From contig SVMM01000007.1 in assembly GCA_015067435.1 (NCBI GenBank), forward strand, positions 62,001 to 126,000: DNA of 64,000 nucleotides, given 5' to 3'. Below are positions 1 through 9,891 of this stretch, one piece after another; the stretch's first letter is position 1, and each line of letters starts with the position of its first letter. The DNA comes from Oscillospiraceae bacterium. Lineage in GTDB: Bacteria; Bacillota; Clostridia; Oscillospirales; Oscillospiraceae. Under the pieces are notes generated by a model. It was given only the letters and a program-made list of their open reading frames with translations. It was not told the origin of the DNA and did not search any database. The translations under genes and the position numbers were made by a program.

Positions 1-1002
1 GCCGACTGGATGCGCGCCGCCGTCGGCGTCGCCGTGTCGAAGGAAATGAAGGTCATGCGCTTCGGCGACAACATGCGCGAGGTCGCCGTCACCGAGGGCG
101 ACAAGGTCGAGGCGCAGATCCAGCTCGGCTGGCAGGTCAACACCTGGGCGGTCGGCGATCTGGTGAAGGAGATGAACGCCGTCACCGACGCGGAGATCGA
201 CGCGCTCATGGCCGAGTACAAGGCGGCCTACGACGTCGCGACCGACAACGTCGCCGCCATCCGCTATCAGGCGCGCGAGGAGATCGCGATCAAAAAGATG
301 ATGGACCGCGAGGGCTGCCGTGCGTTTTCCAACACCTTCCAGGACCTCTACGGCATGGAGCAGCTCCCCGGCCTCGCCTCCCAGCACCTGATGGCGCTGG
401 GCTACGGCTACGGCGGCGAGGGCGACTGGAAGGTCAGCGCCCTGACCGCCATCTGCAAGGCGATGGGCGAGGGCGGCAACGGCTCGTCCGCGTTCATGGA
501 GGACTACACCTATCATCTGGTCGAGGGAAAGGAGTACTCCCTCGGCGCGCACATGCTGGAGGTTTGCCCCAGCCTCGCCGCGGACAAGCCCCGCATCGAG
601 ACGCACCACCTCGGCATCGGCATGAACGAGAAGGACCCCGCGCGCCTCGTTTTCGAGGGCAAGGCGGGCCCGGCGATCGTCGCCACCGTCATCGACATGG
701 GCGGGCGCTTCCGCCTGATCGTGCAGGATATCGAGGCGGTCAAGCCCATCCTTCCGATGCCGAACCTGCCCGTGGCGCGTGTGATGTGGCGGGCGATGCC
801 CGACCTCACCACCGGCGTCGAGTGCTGGATCACGGCGGGCGGCGCGCACCATACGGTGCTCTCCTACGACGTCTCCGCCGAGATGCTGCGCGACTGGGCG
901 CGCATGATGGACATTGAGTTCGTCCACATCACGAAGGACACGACGCCCGAAAAGCTGGAGGACGAGCTGCTGGTCAAGGACCTGATCTGGAAGCTGAAAT
1001 GA
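1..1002 (+). CDS. araA: L-arabinose isomerase, C-terminal part (cut by window edge)
   Basis: Converts L-arabinose to L-ribulose in the cytosol. The reading frame is open from base 1 and gives about 333 residues, so roughly 160 N-terminal residues lie outside the window (the family is near 490-500). The Mn-binding residues of the family are visible in order: Glu in FMEDYTY, Glu in MLEVCPS, His in IETHHLGIG and His in GGAHHTVL. The stop overlaps the start of the next gene in an ATGA, so translation is coupled. Together with the following kinase and epimerase this is a standard arabinose operon. Identity is firm; only the start is unknown. Confidence 0.95.
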   Translation, partial: ADWMRAAVGVAVSKEMKVMRFGDNMREVAVTEGDKVEAQIQLGWQVNTWAVGDLVKEMNAVTDAEIDALMAEYKAAYDVATDNVAAIRYQAREEIAIKKMMDREGCRAFSNTFQDLYGMEQLPGLASQHLMALGYGYGGEGDWKVSALTAICKAMGEGGNGSSAFMEDYTYHLVEGKEYSLGAHMLEVCPSLAADKPRIETHHLGIGMNEKDPARLVFEGKAGPAIVATVIDMGGRFRLIVQDIEAVKPILPMPNLPVARVMWRAMPDLTTGVECWITAGGAHHTVLSYDVSAEMLRDWARMMDIEFVHITKDTTPEKLEDELLVKDLIWKLK

Positions 1003-2570
1003 TGGATCTGAAAAAGACTTCGCTCGGTATCGAGCTGGGCTCCACCCGCATCAAGGCGGTGCTGATCGACGAGAACCACATCCCCGTCGCCTCCGGCGGC
1101 TTCGAGTGGGAAAACCAGCTGGTGGACGGCGTGTGGACGTATGCCATGGACGCCGTGCACGAGGGCGTGCAGGCCTGCTTCGCCGCACTGCGTGCCGACG
1201 TGAAGGCAAAGCTCGGCGTTGAGCTCACCACGGTCGGCGCCATCGGCGTGAGCGCGATGATGCACGGCTACCTGCCCTTTGACAGGGACGGGAAGCAGCT
1301 TGCGGAATTCCGCACGTGGCGCAACACCATCACCGGCGAGGCGGCGGCAGAGCTGACGGAGCGGTTCGGTTTTAACATCCCGCAGCGCTGGAGCATCGCA
1401 CACCTTTATCAGGCGATTTTGAACGGCGAGACGCACGTGGGCGACATCGCGCAGCTCACGACGCTCGCGGGCTATATCCACTGGCGGCTCACGGGCGAGA
1501 AGGTCATGGGCGTGGGCGAGGCGAGCGGCATGTTCCCCATCGACAGCGCAAAGCTCGACTACGACGAGGCGATGGTGGAGAAGTTCGACGCGCTTGTCGC
1601 GCCCAAGGGCTATTCGTGGAAGCTGCGCGACATTCTGCCGAAGGTGCTCTCCGCCGGCGAGAGCGCCGGCACGTTGACCGCGGACGGCGCGCGCTTCCTC
1701 GATCCCACGGGCACGCTGCTTCCGGGCATCCCGCTCGCGCCCTGCGAGGGCGACGCGGGCACCGGCATGGCGGCGACAAACTCCGTGCGCGTCGGAACGG
1801 GCAACGTGTCCGCGGGCACGAGCGACTTCGCCATGCTCGTCACCGACAAAAAGCTGCGCGTCCACCGCGAAATCGACATGGTCACGACGCCGGACGGTTT
1901 CCCGGTCGCGATGGTGCACTGCAACAACTGCACGAGCGACATCAACGCGTGGGTAAACCTCTTCGCGGAGCTTGCCGCGCTCATCGGCGCGGACGCCGAC
2001 AGGGGCGCGCTGTTCACGAAGCTGTTTCGCGCGGCGCTGGACGGTGATCCGGACTGCGGCGGGCTGCTCTCCTACAACTACTTCTCCGGCGAGGGCGTCA
2101 CCGACCTCGACGAGGGGCGTCCCGTGTTCGCGCGGACGCCGGACGCGAAGTTCACGCTCGCGAACTTCATGCGCACGCATCTTCTGTCCGCGCTCGCGAC
2201 GCTCAAGATCGGTCTGGACATCCTCACCGGCGAGGAGCGGGTGAAGATCGACAAACTCTATGGCCACGGCGGCTTCTTCAAGACGCCGGAGGTGGGGCAG
2301 CGGATGCTCTCCGCGGCGGTCGGCGCGCCCGTTTCCGTGATGGAGACGGCGGGCGAGGGCGGCCCCTACGGCATGGCGCTGCTGGGCGCGTACATGCTCT
2401 GGCGCGATCCGGGCGAGAGCCTGCCGGACTACCTTGACCGCCGGGTGTTCGCGGACGCGAAGTCGACCACGCTGATGGCGGACGAGGCGGACGCCGCGGG
2501 CTTCAACGCATTCCTCGCGCGTTACAAAAAGGCGCTTGCGCTGGAACGCGCCGCGGTGGAGGTGCTGTGA
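999..2570 (+). CDS. araB: FGGY-family carbohydrate kinase, ribulokinase-like
   Basis: Probably phosphorylates L-ribulose to L-ribulose 5-phosphate with ATP. The 523 residues show the N-terminal actin-like phosphate loop ([13 protein letters not shown], about residues 9-21), the catalytic-Asp motif CEGDAGTG near residue 250 and a C-terminal GHGGFFKTP nucleotide loop. That is the normal FGGY two-domain order and length. Sequence alone does not separate ribulokinase from xylulokinase; the araA-araD sandwich favours ribulokinase. There are two in-frame ATGs at 999 and 1002; the first overlaps the araA stop. The gene ends one base into araD. Confidence 0.85.
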   Translation: MMDLKKTSLGIELGSTRIKAVLIDENHIPVASGGFEWENQLVDGVWTYAMDAVHEGVQACFAALRADVKAKLGVELTTVGAIGVSAMMHGYLPFDRDGKQLAEFRTWRNTITGEAAAELTERFGFNIPQRWSIAHLYQAILNGETHVGDIAQLTTLAGYIHWRLTGEKVMGVGEASGMFPIDSAKLDYDEAMVEKFDALVAPKGYSWKLRDILPKVLSAGESAGTLTADGARFLDPTGTLLPGIPLAPCEGDAGTGMAATNSVRVGTGNVSAGTSDFAMLVTDKKLRVHREIDMVTTPDGFPVAMVHCNNCTSDINAWVNLFAELAALIGADADRGALFTKLFRAALDGDPDCGGLLSYNYFSGEGVTDLDEGRPVFARTPDAKFTLANFMRTHLLSALATLKIGLDILTGEERVKIDKLYGHGGFFKTPEVGQRMLSAAVGAPVSVMETAGEGGPYGMALLGAYMLWRDPGESLPDYLDRRVFADAKSTTLMADEADAAGFNAFLARYKKALALERAAVEVL

Positions 2571-3259
2571 TGCTCGAAGAACTGAAAAAGACCGTCTGCG
2601 AGGCGAACCTCCTCCTGCCGAAGCACGGGCTCGTCACCTTCACGTGGGGCAACGTCTCCGGCATCGACCGGGAAAGCGGGCTGGTCGTCATCAAGCCCTC
2701 CGGCGTCGACTACGACGGCATGACGCCGGACGACATGGTCGTCGTCGACCTCGACGGCAAGACGGTCGAGGGAAAGTGGAAGCCGTCGAGCGACACGGCG
2801 ACGCACGTCGTGCTCTACCGCGCGTTTGCGAACATCGGCGGCGTCGTGCACACGCACTCGCGCTGGGCGACAAGCTTCGCGCAGGCGGGGATGGCGATCC
2901 CGGCGATGGGAACGACGCAGGGCGACTACTTCTACGGCGACATCCCCTGCACGCGCGAGATGACCGACGCGGAGATCCGCGGCGAGTACGAGAAGGAGAC
3001 CGGCAGCGTCATTGTCGAGACCTTCGCGGACAAAGACCCCGACGCCGTCCCCGGCGTGCTCGTCATGAGCCACGGGCCGTTCGTTTGGGGAACCGACCCG
3101 ATGAACGCCGTGCACAACGCCGTGGTGATGGAGGAGGTCGCGTTCATGGACTACCATGCGCTGATGCTCAATCCCGCGCACCGCGGCATGCAGCAGACGC
3201 TGCTGGACAAGCACTACCTCCGCAAGCACGGGAAAAACGCCTATTACGGGCAGGGATAA
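2570..3259 (+). CDS. araD: L-ribulose-5-phosphate 4-epimerase
   Basis: Class II aldolase-fold epimerase making D-xylulose 5-phosphate from L-ribulose 5-phosphate, the last step into the pentose phosphate pathway. The 229 residues match the family length. Zn ligands His94 and His96 lie in GVVHTHSRW, with the substrate-phosphate region WGNVSG (about 26-31) and KPSG (42-45) upstream, and a third His in the FMDYHALM segment. A GTG one codon upstream (2567) is possible, but ATG 2570 overlaps the kinase stop as TGATG. It is the last gene of the operon, followed by a strong terminator. Confidence 0.93.
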   Translation: MLEELKKTVCEANLLLPKHGLVTFTWGNVSGIDRESGLVVIKPSGVDYDGMTPDDMVVVDLDGKTVEGKWKPSSDTATHVVLYRAFANIGGVVHTHSRWATSFAQAGMAIPAMGTTQGDYFYGDIPCTREMTDAEIRGEYEKETGSVIVETFADKDPDAVPGVLVMSHGPFVWGTDPMNAVHNAVVMEEVAFMDYHALMLNPAHRGMQQTLLDKHYLRKHGKNAYYGQG

Positions 3260-3284
3260 GTGCGCTCGGGTGCACAACCGAGAC

Positions 3285-3333
3285 AAAAAAACACAGGTGG
3301 AAAGCCTACGGGCTTTCGCACCTGTGTTTTTTC
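3285..3333. terminator. Bidirectional intrinsic terminator
   Basis: Long inverted repeat AACACAGGTG-GAAAGCC / GGCTTTC-G-CACCTGTGTT around a TACG loop, with A-run before and T-run after. It lies between araD and the convergent Sel1 gene and can serve both. Confidence 0.9.
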
Positions 3334-3349
3334 GTATGGAAACGGGGGA

Positions 3350-5989
3350 TCAGGAGAAGAGGTTGCGGAAAAAACCTGTCTTTTTTTTGTCCTTTCCCGC
3401 GCCGGCGCTCTTGCCGGACGACGCGCCGCCGTCCGCGTCCCGGTCGCTCGCGCCCAGGCGCTCCAGCGCCTCGTTGGCGTCGCGGTTGCCCTTGCGCGCG
3501 GCGCGGCGGTAGAAGTCCAGCGCCTTGTTCCGGTCGGGCGATATCCCGCCCAGCCCCTGCTCGGTGAACAGGCCCAGCCGGTACAGCGCGGGCGCATAGT
3601 CTCCGGCGGCCGCCTTGCGATACCACTCCGCCGCCTTGGCGACGTTTTTGCGCACGCCGTCGCCGTTCTCGTAGCCGAGGCCGACGTAGTAGACGCCGCG
3701 CGGCTCGCCCTGCTCGGCGGCGAGGGAGAAGAGCCGGAACGCCTTGTCCTTGTCGGTCTCGACGCCCATGCCGTTGAGATAGCACCAGCCCAGATTGCAC
3801 TGCGCCGTGCTGTCGCCGCTGTCGGCGGAGAGCGCGTAGTAGTGCGCCGCCTGCGCGACGTCCTTCTCCACGCCGCGTCCGGTCTCGTAGCAGTAGCCGA
3901 GGTTGCACTGCGCGCTGGCGTAGCCCAGCGCCGCCGCCTTGCGATACCACTCCGCCGCCTGCTCCATATTCTCCGCGACGCCCTCGCCGTGCTCGAAGCA
4001 CCAGCCCAGATTGAACTGCGCGCGGGGATAATCCTGCGTGGCGGCGAGGGTGTACAGGCGGATCGCCCGGGTCAGGTCCTTCTCCACGCCGCGGCCGTGC
4101 TGGTAGCACCAGCCGAGGTTGGTCTGCGCGCGGGCGTAACCCGCGTCCGCCGCCTCGCGGTACAGCCTGACGGCTTCCTCCCAGCTCTGCCGGACGCCCT
4201 TGCCCGCCTCATAGCACCACGCGAGGTTGCACACGGCGCGGACGTAGCCCATGTCCGCCGCCTTGCGGTAGCAGGCCACCGCCTGCTCCCAGCTCTGCGC
4301 GACCTGATCGCCCTGCTCGTAGTACAGCCCCATGCGCGTCAGACCGCGCGGGGAGTCGTGCTCCGCCGCGAGGCTGAACCAGCGGAAGGCGCCGGCGGGA
4401 TCTTTTTCCACGCCCTTGCCGAATTCCAGACACCACGCGTAGTTGCACATGGCGGGGACGTAGCCCGCCTCCGCCGCCTTGCGGTACAGTCCGGCGGCGA
4501 GGTCCCAGCTCTGCGCGACCTCCTCGCCGTTTTCGTAGCACAATCCGAGGCGGGACACCGCGGCGGGGAAGTCCTGCTCGGCGGCGGAACGGTAGAGGCT
4601 CACGGCTTTGGCGAGGTCGGTATCCTCGCCCTTGCCGTACTCATAGCACCAGCCCAGATTGTATTGCGCGCGCGCAAAACCGCGCGCGGCGGACGCCTCG
4701 TAGAGCTTCGCCGCCTTGCTCCAGTCCTGCTCCACACCCTTGCCGCGCTCGTAGCACACGCCCAGATTGCACAGGCCGCGGGGGTCCTCCTGCTCGGCGG
4801 ACATGGCGTACCAGTGCGCGGCGGTTTCCCAGCTCTGCTCCACGCCCTTGCCCGCCTCGTAGCACCAGCCGAGGTTGCACTGGGCGCGGGAATAGCCGAG
4901 GTCGGCGGACTTGCGATACCACTCCACGGCGGTTTCCCAGCTCTGCTCCACGCCGGTGCCGTTTTCGTAGCACAGGCCCAGCGCGCACAGCGCGGGCGGG
5001 AAGCCCTGACCGGCGGAAGCGCGGTAGTACGTGAGCGCCTTTTCCTCGTTTGCCTCCACGCCGTCGCCCTGCTCATAGCAGAGGCCGAGGTTGCACTGCG
5101 CGCGGGCGTCGCCGGCTGCGGCGGCCTTCTGATACCACTCCACCGCCTTGATGCGGTCGCGCGCAATGCCCTTGCCGTGCTCGTAGCACCATGCGAGGTT
5201 GCACTGTCCGGGGGGATAGCCGCGCTCGGCGGACGCCTGATACAGCTTGACGGCGCGCTCCCAGCTCTGCTCCACGCCGGTGCCGTTCTCGTAGAACAGC
5301 CCGAGGCAGCACAGCGCGCGCGGGTGCTCCTGCTCGGCGGACATGGCGTACCAGTGCGCCGCCTCCTTTATGCTTTGCTCCACGCCCTTGCCGTGCTCAT
5401 AGCACCACGCAAGGTTGCACTGGCCGCGCGCGTAACCTGCCTCGGCGGAGAGCCGGTAGAGGCGCACGGCCTCCTCCCAGCTCTGCTCCACGCCGTCGCC
5501 CGTCTCGTAGCACAGGCCGAGGGCGCAGATGCCGGGCGGATAGTCAAGCTCCGCCGCCTGACGGAAGAGCTCGGCGCCCCGCGCGGGGTCCTTTTCCACG
5601 CCCTTGCCCTTCTGATAGAGCTCGGCAAGCGCGCAGATGGCGGACGGATAGTCCATATCCGCCGCCTTGCGGAGATATTCGACGGCGCGCGTTTCATCAG
5701 CCGCCAGGCCGAGCAGGCCCGCCAGATAGAATACGCCCAGCCGATAGAAGGCGCCGGGGCAGTCAAGCTCCGCGGCACGGCGGAGAAACGCGAGCGTGCG
5801 CTCTGCGTCGCCGCTGCTTTCCGCATCCCGCGACAGCGCCACCAGATCGTTGCCGGTGAGGTCGTCCTCGTCCACGGGGATGAAGAATGAGCCGCCGCAC
5901 TTGGGGCAGACGTCGGGCTCCTCCCCCTCAAACAGGTGGCCGCACTCCGGATTGTCACAGCGATAGTACTCCAAAACGGGATCCTCCAT
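3350..5989 (-). CDS. Zinc-ribbon protein with about 21 Sel1-like (TPR-type) repeats
   Basis: 879 residues. Residues 1-40 carry a zinc ribbon (CDNPECGH then CPKCGG), and then about 21 consecutive 36-residue Sel1 repeats run to the C-terminus, which ends in a short basic tail (KKKTGFF). Sel1 arrays form alpha-solenoids that scaffold protein complexes; the partner is unknown. Most repeats read xxCNLGWCYExGxGV, so two cysteines recur per unit. Neighbouring units alternate between a WCYEHGKG type and a GLCYENGTG type, hinting at a doubled 72-residue unit. No signal peptide is seen, so it is probably cytosolic. It has its own promoter (6019-6047) and is a single-gene unit. Specific function is not known. 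Confidence 0.88.
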   Translation of the reverse strand: MEDPVLEYYRCDNPECGHLFEGEEPDVCPKCGGSFFIPVDEDDLTGNDLVALSRDAESSGDAERTLAFLRRAAELDCPGAFYRLGVFYLAGLLGLAADETRAVEYLRKAADMDYPSAICALAELYQKGKGVEKDPARGAELFRQAAELDYPPGICALGLCYETGDGVEQSWEEAVRLYRLSAEAGYARGQCNLAWCYEHGKGVEQSIKEAAHWYAMSAEQEHPRALCCLGLFYENGTGVEQSWERAVKLYQASAERGYPPGQCNLAWCYEHGKGIARDRIKAVEWYQKAAAAGDARAQCNLGLCYEQGDGVEANEEKALTYYRASAGQGFPPALCALGLCYENGTGVEQSWETAVEWYRKSADLGYSRAQCNLGWCYEAGKGVEQSWETAAHWYAMSAEQEDPRGLCNLGVCYERGKGVEQDWSKAAKLYEASAARGFARAQYNLGWCYEYGKGEDTDLAKAVSLYRSAAEQDFPAAVSRLGLCYENGEEVAQSWDLAAGLYRKAAEAGYVPAMCNYAWCLEFGKGVEKDPAGAFRWFSLAAEHDSPRGLTRMGLYYEQGDQVAQSWEQAVACYRKAADMGYVRAVCNLAWCYEAGKGVRQSWEEAVRLYREAADAGYARAQTNLGWCYQHGRGVEKDLTRAIRLYTLAATQDYPRAQFNLGWCFEHGEGVAENMEQAAEWYRKAAALGYASAQCNLGYCYETGRGVEKDVAQAAHYYALSADSGDSTAQCNLGWCYLNGMGVETDKDKAFRLFSLAAEQGEPRGVYYVGLGYENGDGVRKNVAKAAEWYRKAAAGDYAPALYRLGLFTEQGLGGISPDRNKALDFYRRAARKGNRDANEALERLGASDRDADGGASSGKSAGAGKDKKKTGFFRNLFS

Positions 5990-6018
5990 AAAAAGTCGGT
6001 TATGTTATGTGAGGTATT

Positions 6019-6047
6019 ATTATAGCAAAAGCAAGCCCTTAAAACAA
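6019..6047 (-). promoter_or_regulatory. Promoter of the Sel1-repeat gene
   Basis: On the minus strand TTGTTT (plus 6042-6047), a 17-base spacer, then TATAAT (plus 6019-6024), about 30 bases before the start codon. The -35 box lies in the loop and arm of the arcC terminator hairpin. Confidence 0.7.
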
Positions 6048-6058
6048 GGGCTTGCTTT
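6027..6058 (-). terminator. Intrinsic terminator of the arginine operon
   Basis: Perfect inverted repeat AAAGCAAGCCCTT / AAGGGCTTGCTTT with a five-base loop directly after arcC, with a TTTTGC tail on the minus strand. It overlaps the next promoter. Confidence 0.75.
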
Positions 6059-6082
6059 GACAAGTTTGGCGTTTTTTGCCGC

Positions 6083-7024
6083 TTACATTTCAATCAGAGT
6101 GCCCGCTTTGCCGGCGAGCGCGTCGACCGCCTTTTCGGGCGTCGTGATGATGCAGCGGCGGCCGGGGCGCGCCTCGACGAAGCGGATGGCGGCCTCCACC
6201 TTCGGCAGCATGGAGCCGGCGGCGAACTGGTTGTCGGCGATGTAGCCGCGCGCCTCGTCCGGCGTCATGCGGTCGATCGCCTTCTGGTCGGGCTTGTTGA
6301 AGTTGATGCAGCACTTCTCCACGGCAGTGAGCATCATGAACACGTCCGCGTCCAGATCCTGCGCCAGACGCTCGGAGGCGAGGTCCTTGTCGATGACCGC
6401 GGCGATGCCGTCATAGTCGCCGTCCTTGTCGACGAACACCGGCACGCCGCCGCCGCCCACGGCGATGACCGTGTGGCCGGCTTCCATCAGGTCCTTGATG
6501 GCGTCCAGCTCGACGATGCGCTTGGGCATCGGGGAGGCGACCACGCGGCGCCAGCCGCGGCCGGCATCCTCCTTCATGGTGTAGCCCTTTTCCTTTTCAA
6601 GCTTCTTCGCCTCCTCCTCGGTGAAGAAGGAGCCGATGGGCTTGGTGGGGTTCTTGAACTTCGGGTCGTCGGGATCGACGACCACCTGCGTCATCAGGGC
6701 GACGGGGGAGACCTTGCTGCCCTTGATGCGGCCCGCGCGCTGAAGCCCCTGCGCCATGTGATAGCCCAGCATGCCCTGGCTCATGGCGCCGATGACGTCG
6801 AACGGCATGGCGGGGACGACGTTCGCGCTCGCCTCGTTCTGCACGGCGATGCCGCCCACCTGCGGGCCGTTGCCGTGGGTCATGACGACCTTGTAGCCCT
6901 GCGAGATGATGTCGACGATCTCGTCCGCGGTGTTGTCGATGATGCGCAGCTGCGTGCGGGCGTCCGCCAGCTTGCCGTTGATGGTGAGCGCGTTGCCGCC
7001 CAATGCGATGACTACGGTTTCCAT
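6083..7024 (-). CDS. arcC: Carbamate kinase
   Basis: Makes ATP from carbamoyl phosphate and ADP, the energy-yielding last step of the arginine deiminase pathway. The 313 residues are full length for the family. The N-terminal ALGGNAL nucleotide/carbamate loop (about 6-12), HGNGPQVG (about 50-57), VAVGGGGVPV (about 215) and the lysine in FMMLTAVEK (about 265) are all present. Start ATG at 7024 has an AAAGGAGG ribosome site seven bases ahead; an open frame upstream is discarded. It is the last gene of the minus-strand arginine cluster, after argJ, with a hairpin behind it. Confidence 0.96.
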   Translation of the reverse strand: METVVIALGGNALTINGKLADARTQLRIIDNTADEIVDIISQGYKVVMTHGNGPQVGGIAVQNEASANVVPAMPFDVIGAMSQGMLGYHMAQGLQRAGRIKGSKVSPVALMTQVVVDPDDPKFKNPTKPIGSFFTEEEAKKLEKEKGYTMKEDAGRGWRRVVASPMPKRIVELDAIKDLMEAGHTVIAVGGGGVPVFVDKDGDYDGIAAVIDKDLASERLAQDLDADVFMMLTAVEKCCINFNKPDQKAIDRMTPDEARGYIADNQFAAGSMLPKVEAAIRFVEARPGRRCIITTPEKAVDALAGKAGTLIEM

Positions 7025-7074
7025 AGCCGAATCCTCCTTTGAAGAAATACAAATGGTTGTGTTCTGAATGATAT

Positions 7075-8307
7075 TTACGTCCGGTAATCGCCGTTCATAT
7101 GGACGTATTCGCCGGTGAGGTCGCAGCCCCATGCCGTCGCCTCGCCGCCGCCCTGATGGAAGCTGACGGAGACGGCGACGTCGTGCTCGCTGAGCACCCG
7201 TGTCGCCAGCGCCTCGTCGAAGTCCGTGCCGAAGCCGTCGCGCATGACCTGCACCTCGCCCGCGGCGGAGCGGATGACGCAGTCCGCGTGCGTGGGATCG
7301 ACGTCCGCGCCGGAGTAGCCCGCCGCCGCCATGATGCGCCCCCAGTTGGCGTCGCGGCCGTAGACCGCCGCCTTGAAGAGCGTCGAGCCGGCGATGGAGC
7401 GCGCGACGAGACGCGCATCGCGCTCGGTGGGCAGGCCGCGCGCCTCCACCTCGATCAGATGGGTCGAGCCCTCGCCGTCGGAGGCGATGCGCCGCGCCAT
7501 GTCGACGCAGATCGCCTCGATGAGCGCGGCGAACGCGGCGCGGTCCTCCGCCGATTCCACGGCGACGCCGGACGCGCCGTTGGCGAGCAGGAAGATGGAG
7601 TCGTTCGTGGATGTGTCGCCGTCGACGGTGAGAAGGTGGAAGCTCCTGTCCACCGCGGCGCGCAGCGTCGCGCGCAGAAAGTCCGCGTCGGCGCGCGCGT
7701 CGGTGGTGAGAAAGACCAGCATGGTCGCCATGTTCGGGTGGATCATGCCGCTGCCCTTCGCCATCACGCCCACGCGCACCGTGCCGCCGGAGAGGGGAAG
7801 CTCGTATGCCGCCTCCTTGCGCGTGCGGTCGGTCGTGCAGATCGCCCACGCGGCGTCGGAGCCGTGCTCGGGGGAGAGCGCGGGGACGATGCGGCGCATG
7901 GCGTCCGTCACCTTGTCCACCGGCAGATTCTCGCCGATGACGCCCGTGGAGCAGACGAAGACCTCGTCCTCGCCCAGCTCCAGCAGGCGCTCCGCCTCGG
8001 TTTCCACCGCCTTTGCGTCGCGCAGGCCCCGCTCGCCGGTGCCGGCGTTGGCGTTGCCGCTGTTTATCACGATGGCGCGGACGCCCTTTCCTCTGGAAAG
8101 GATCGCGCGGTCCAGCGTGACGGGCGCGGCGCAGAAGCGGTTGGTTGTGAACATCGCCGCGACGGCGCAGGGGCGCTCGGACACGAGCATCGCGACGTCG
8201 GGCTTATGCTTTTTGCGGCTCTTGACGCCGACGTAGACCGCACCGGCCAGATAACCGCGCGGCGCGGTCACGCCGCCGTCGATGGTCGTATCGATCGGTT
8301 TCTCCAT
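7075..8307 (-). CDS. argJ: Bifunctional ornithine acetyltransferase / N-acetylglutamate synthase
   Basis: Moves the acetyl group from N-acetylornithine to glutamate, releasing ornithine for arginine synthesis. It self-cleaves into two chains at the Ala-Thr bond of the KGSGMIHPNMATML motif, and here the predicted nucleophile is Thr195. The 410 residues are full length. No other acetyl-cycle gene (argB, argC, argD) is near. It lies between argF and arcC, so a biosynthetic enzyme is embedded in a run that otherwise looks catabolic. Whether it is mono- or bifunctional cannot be told from sequence. The ribosome site (AGAGG) is weak. Confidence 0.94.
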   Translation of the reverse strand: MEKPIDTTIDGGVTAPRGYLAGAVYVGVKSRKKHKPDVAMLVSERPCAVAAMFTTNRFCAAPVTLDRAILSRGKGVRAIVINSGNANAGTGERGLRDAKAVETEAERLLELGEDEVFVCSTGVIGENLPVDKVTDAMRRIVPALSPEHGSDAAWAICTTDRTRKEAAYELPLSGGTVRVGVMAKGSGMIHPNMATMLVFLTTDARADADFLRATLRAAVDRSFHLLTVDGDTSTNDSIFLLANGASGVAVESAEDRAAFAALIEAICVDMARRIASDGEGSTHLIEVEARGLPTERDARLVARSIAGSTLFKAAVYGRDANWGRIMAAAGYSGADVDPTHADCVIRSAAGEVQVMRDGFGTDFDEALATRVLSEHDVAVSVSFHQGGGEATAWGCDLTGEYVHMNGDYRT

Positions 8308-8334
8308 CAGCGTCGATGCCTCTTGCCGGTTTTC

Positions 8335-9330
8335 TTACAGATTGCCGATGGTGGCGACCATAACCGCCTTGATCGTGTGCATGCGGTTCTCCGCCTCGTC
8401 GAACACCTTGCTGTTCGGGGAGAGGAACACGTCGTCCGTGACCTCGCGGATGTCGTAGCCGAGCTTCTTCTGTTCGGACGCCATCGTGGTGTCGAAGTCG
8501 TGGAAGGAGGGCAGGCAGTGCAGGAAGATGCAGTCGTCGTTCTCGGTGGCTTCGAGGACTTCCTTCGTGACCTTGAACGGGGTGAGCAGCTTCACGCGCT
8601 CGGGGATCTTGTCCTCCTCGCCCATGGATGCCCAGATGTCGGTGTAGAGCGCGTCGGCGCCCTTGAGCAGCTTCTTGTCCTTGCCGTACTCGATGACCGC
8701 GCCGGTCTCCTTCGCGACCTCCTTGCAGTAGTCGACGACGTCCTTCGCGGGCGCGAGCTCCTTCGGGCCCCAGCCGACATAGTGCATGCCGAGCTTGGCG
8801 CAGATGTACATCAGGCAGTAGGCGACGTTGTTGCGCGTGTCGCCGCAGAAGACCAGCTTGCACTTGTTCAGCGGCTTCTTGGTGTTCTCCATCAGCGTGA
8901 GGATGTCGGCGAGCGCCTGCGTCGGGTGGTCGACGTCGGTCAGGCCGTTCCACACGGGCACGCCCGCGTTCTTCGCGAGGCCCTCGACGACCGCCTGGTC
9001 GTAGCCGCGGTACTCGATGCCGTCGAAGAAGCGGCCGAGGACCTTCGCGGTGTCCGCCATGGTCTCCTTCTTGCCCATCTGGGAGGACTTGGAGTCGAGG
9101 AAGGTGACGTGCGCGCCCTCGTCGTAAGCGGCGACCTCAAACGCGCAGCGGGTGCGGGTGGAGGTCTTTTCGAACAACAGCACGATGTTTTTGCCCGCGA
9201 GCAGGTTGCCGCGGATGCCGGCGCGCTTCTTCGCCTTGAGATCGGCGGCGAGGTTGAGCATATAGCGGATCTCGTCCGGGGTAAAGTCCTTGAGCGTCAG
9301 GAAGTTGCGGCCTCTCAGATTAACAGCCAT
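8335..9330 (-). CDS. argF: Ornithine carbamoyltransferase (anabolic argF or catabolic arcB)
   Basis: Interconverts ornithine plus carbamoyl phosphate and citrulline plus phosphate. The 331 residues contain the carbamoyl-phosphate loop STRTRCAFE (57-65) and the ornithine/catalytic HCLPSFHD motif near residue 275, both intact. In the ADI direction it would break citrulline to feed ArcC; in the biosynthetic direction it would follow ArgJ. With arcA, argJ and arcC all in the same run, both uses are possible. An AAAGGAGG site precedes the ATG. Confidence 0.95.
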   Translation of the reverse strand: MAVNLRGRNFLTLKDFTPDEIRYMLNLAADLKAKKRAGIRGNLLAGKNIVLLFEKTSTRTRCAFEVAAYDEGAHVTFLDSKSSQMGKKETMADTAKVLGRFFDGIEYRGYDQAVVEGLAKNAGVPVWNGLTDVDHPTQALADILTLMENTKKPLNKCKLVFCGDTRNNVAYCLMYICAKLGMHYVGWGPKELAPAKDVVDYCKEVAKETGAVIEYGKDKKLLKGADALYTDIWASMGEEDKIPERVKLLTPFKVTKEVLEATENDDCIFLHCLPSFHDFDTTMASEQKKLGYDIREVTDDVFLSPNSKVFDEAENRMHTIKAVMVATIGNL

Positions 9331-9383
9331 GGTAGTGTTCCTCCTTTAAATTTCTGTTCATTTATAATTCGGGAAAGGGACGT

Positions 9384-9833
9384 TTATTTGCAGATCTGCT
9401 GGATCTCCAGATACAGGTCCTGCGCGGCGCTTTCGGTCCGCATGATGATGACCACCGTGTCGTCGCCGCAGACGCAGCCGAGCATCAGCGGGTCGATCTT
9501 GGCGTCCAGCGCGGCGCCCGCGGCGCTGGCAAGCCCCGGCATGGTCTTGAGCACAACGAGGTTCTGCGCGTAGTCGCAGCCGGTGCAGCACTCGTGCAGG
9601 ATGCGCTGCAAGCGGTCCGAGGAGTCCAGCTCCGCCTTCGTCTTGCTGACGGCATAGCGGTAGGCGCCGTCGGAGAGCTCCTTGACCAGATGCAGCTGCT
9701 TGATGTCGCGGGAGATGGTGGACTGGGTGCAGCTGAAGCCGTTTTCGCGCAGCTTGGCGATCAGCTCCTCCTGCGTTTCCACCGGGTAGCGTGCGATGAT
9801 GTCCAGAATCATTTCCTGCCGCTTGTTTTTCAT
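9384..9833 (-). CDS. argR: Arginine repressor/activator ArgR (AhrC-type)
   Basis: Hexameric, arginine-responsive DNA-binding protein of 149 residues. The N-terminal winged helix includes the recognition segment STISRDIKQL (about 38-47). The C-terminal oligomerisation/arginine-binding part carries the GCVCGDDT motif, with the paired Asp that contact arginine. It sits between arcA and argF, so it probably senses arginine for its own operon. I could not identify a clean palindromic ARG box by eye in the short gaps around it. Confidence 0.95.
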   Translation of the reverse strand: MKNKRQEMILDIIARYPVETQEELIAKLRENGFSCTQSTISRDIKQLHLVKELSDGAYRYAVSKTKAELDSSDRLQRILHECCTGCDYAQNLVVLKTMPGLASAAGAALDAKIDPLMLGCVCGDDTVVIIMRTESAAQDLYLEIQQICK

Positions 9834-9891
9834 AATGTCACTCCTTCTGCGATCCGGAACGAGCGAATGCTGTTTGCGGAAAAGCGCGCGG

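Noticed and set aside
3260-5890. Plus-strand open frame of 876 codons opposite the Sel1 gene
   Set aside because: It is the antisense of a G+C-rich repeat gene; it has no ribosome site or recognisable domain and it runs across the terminator at 3285-3333.
9331-9383. ArgR box in the AT-rich gap between argR and argF
   Set aside because: TTCATTTATAATTC resembles half of an ARG box, but the arms are not inverted as required.
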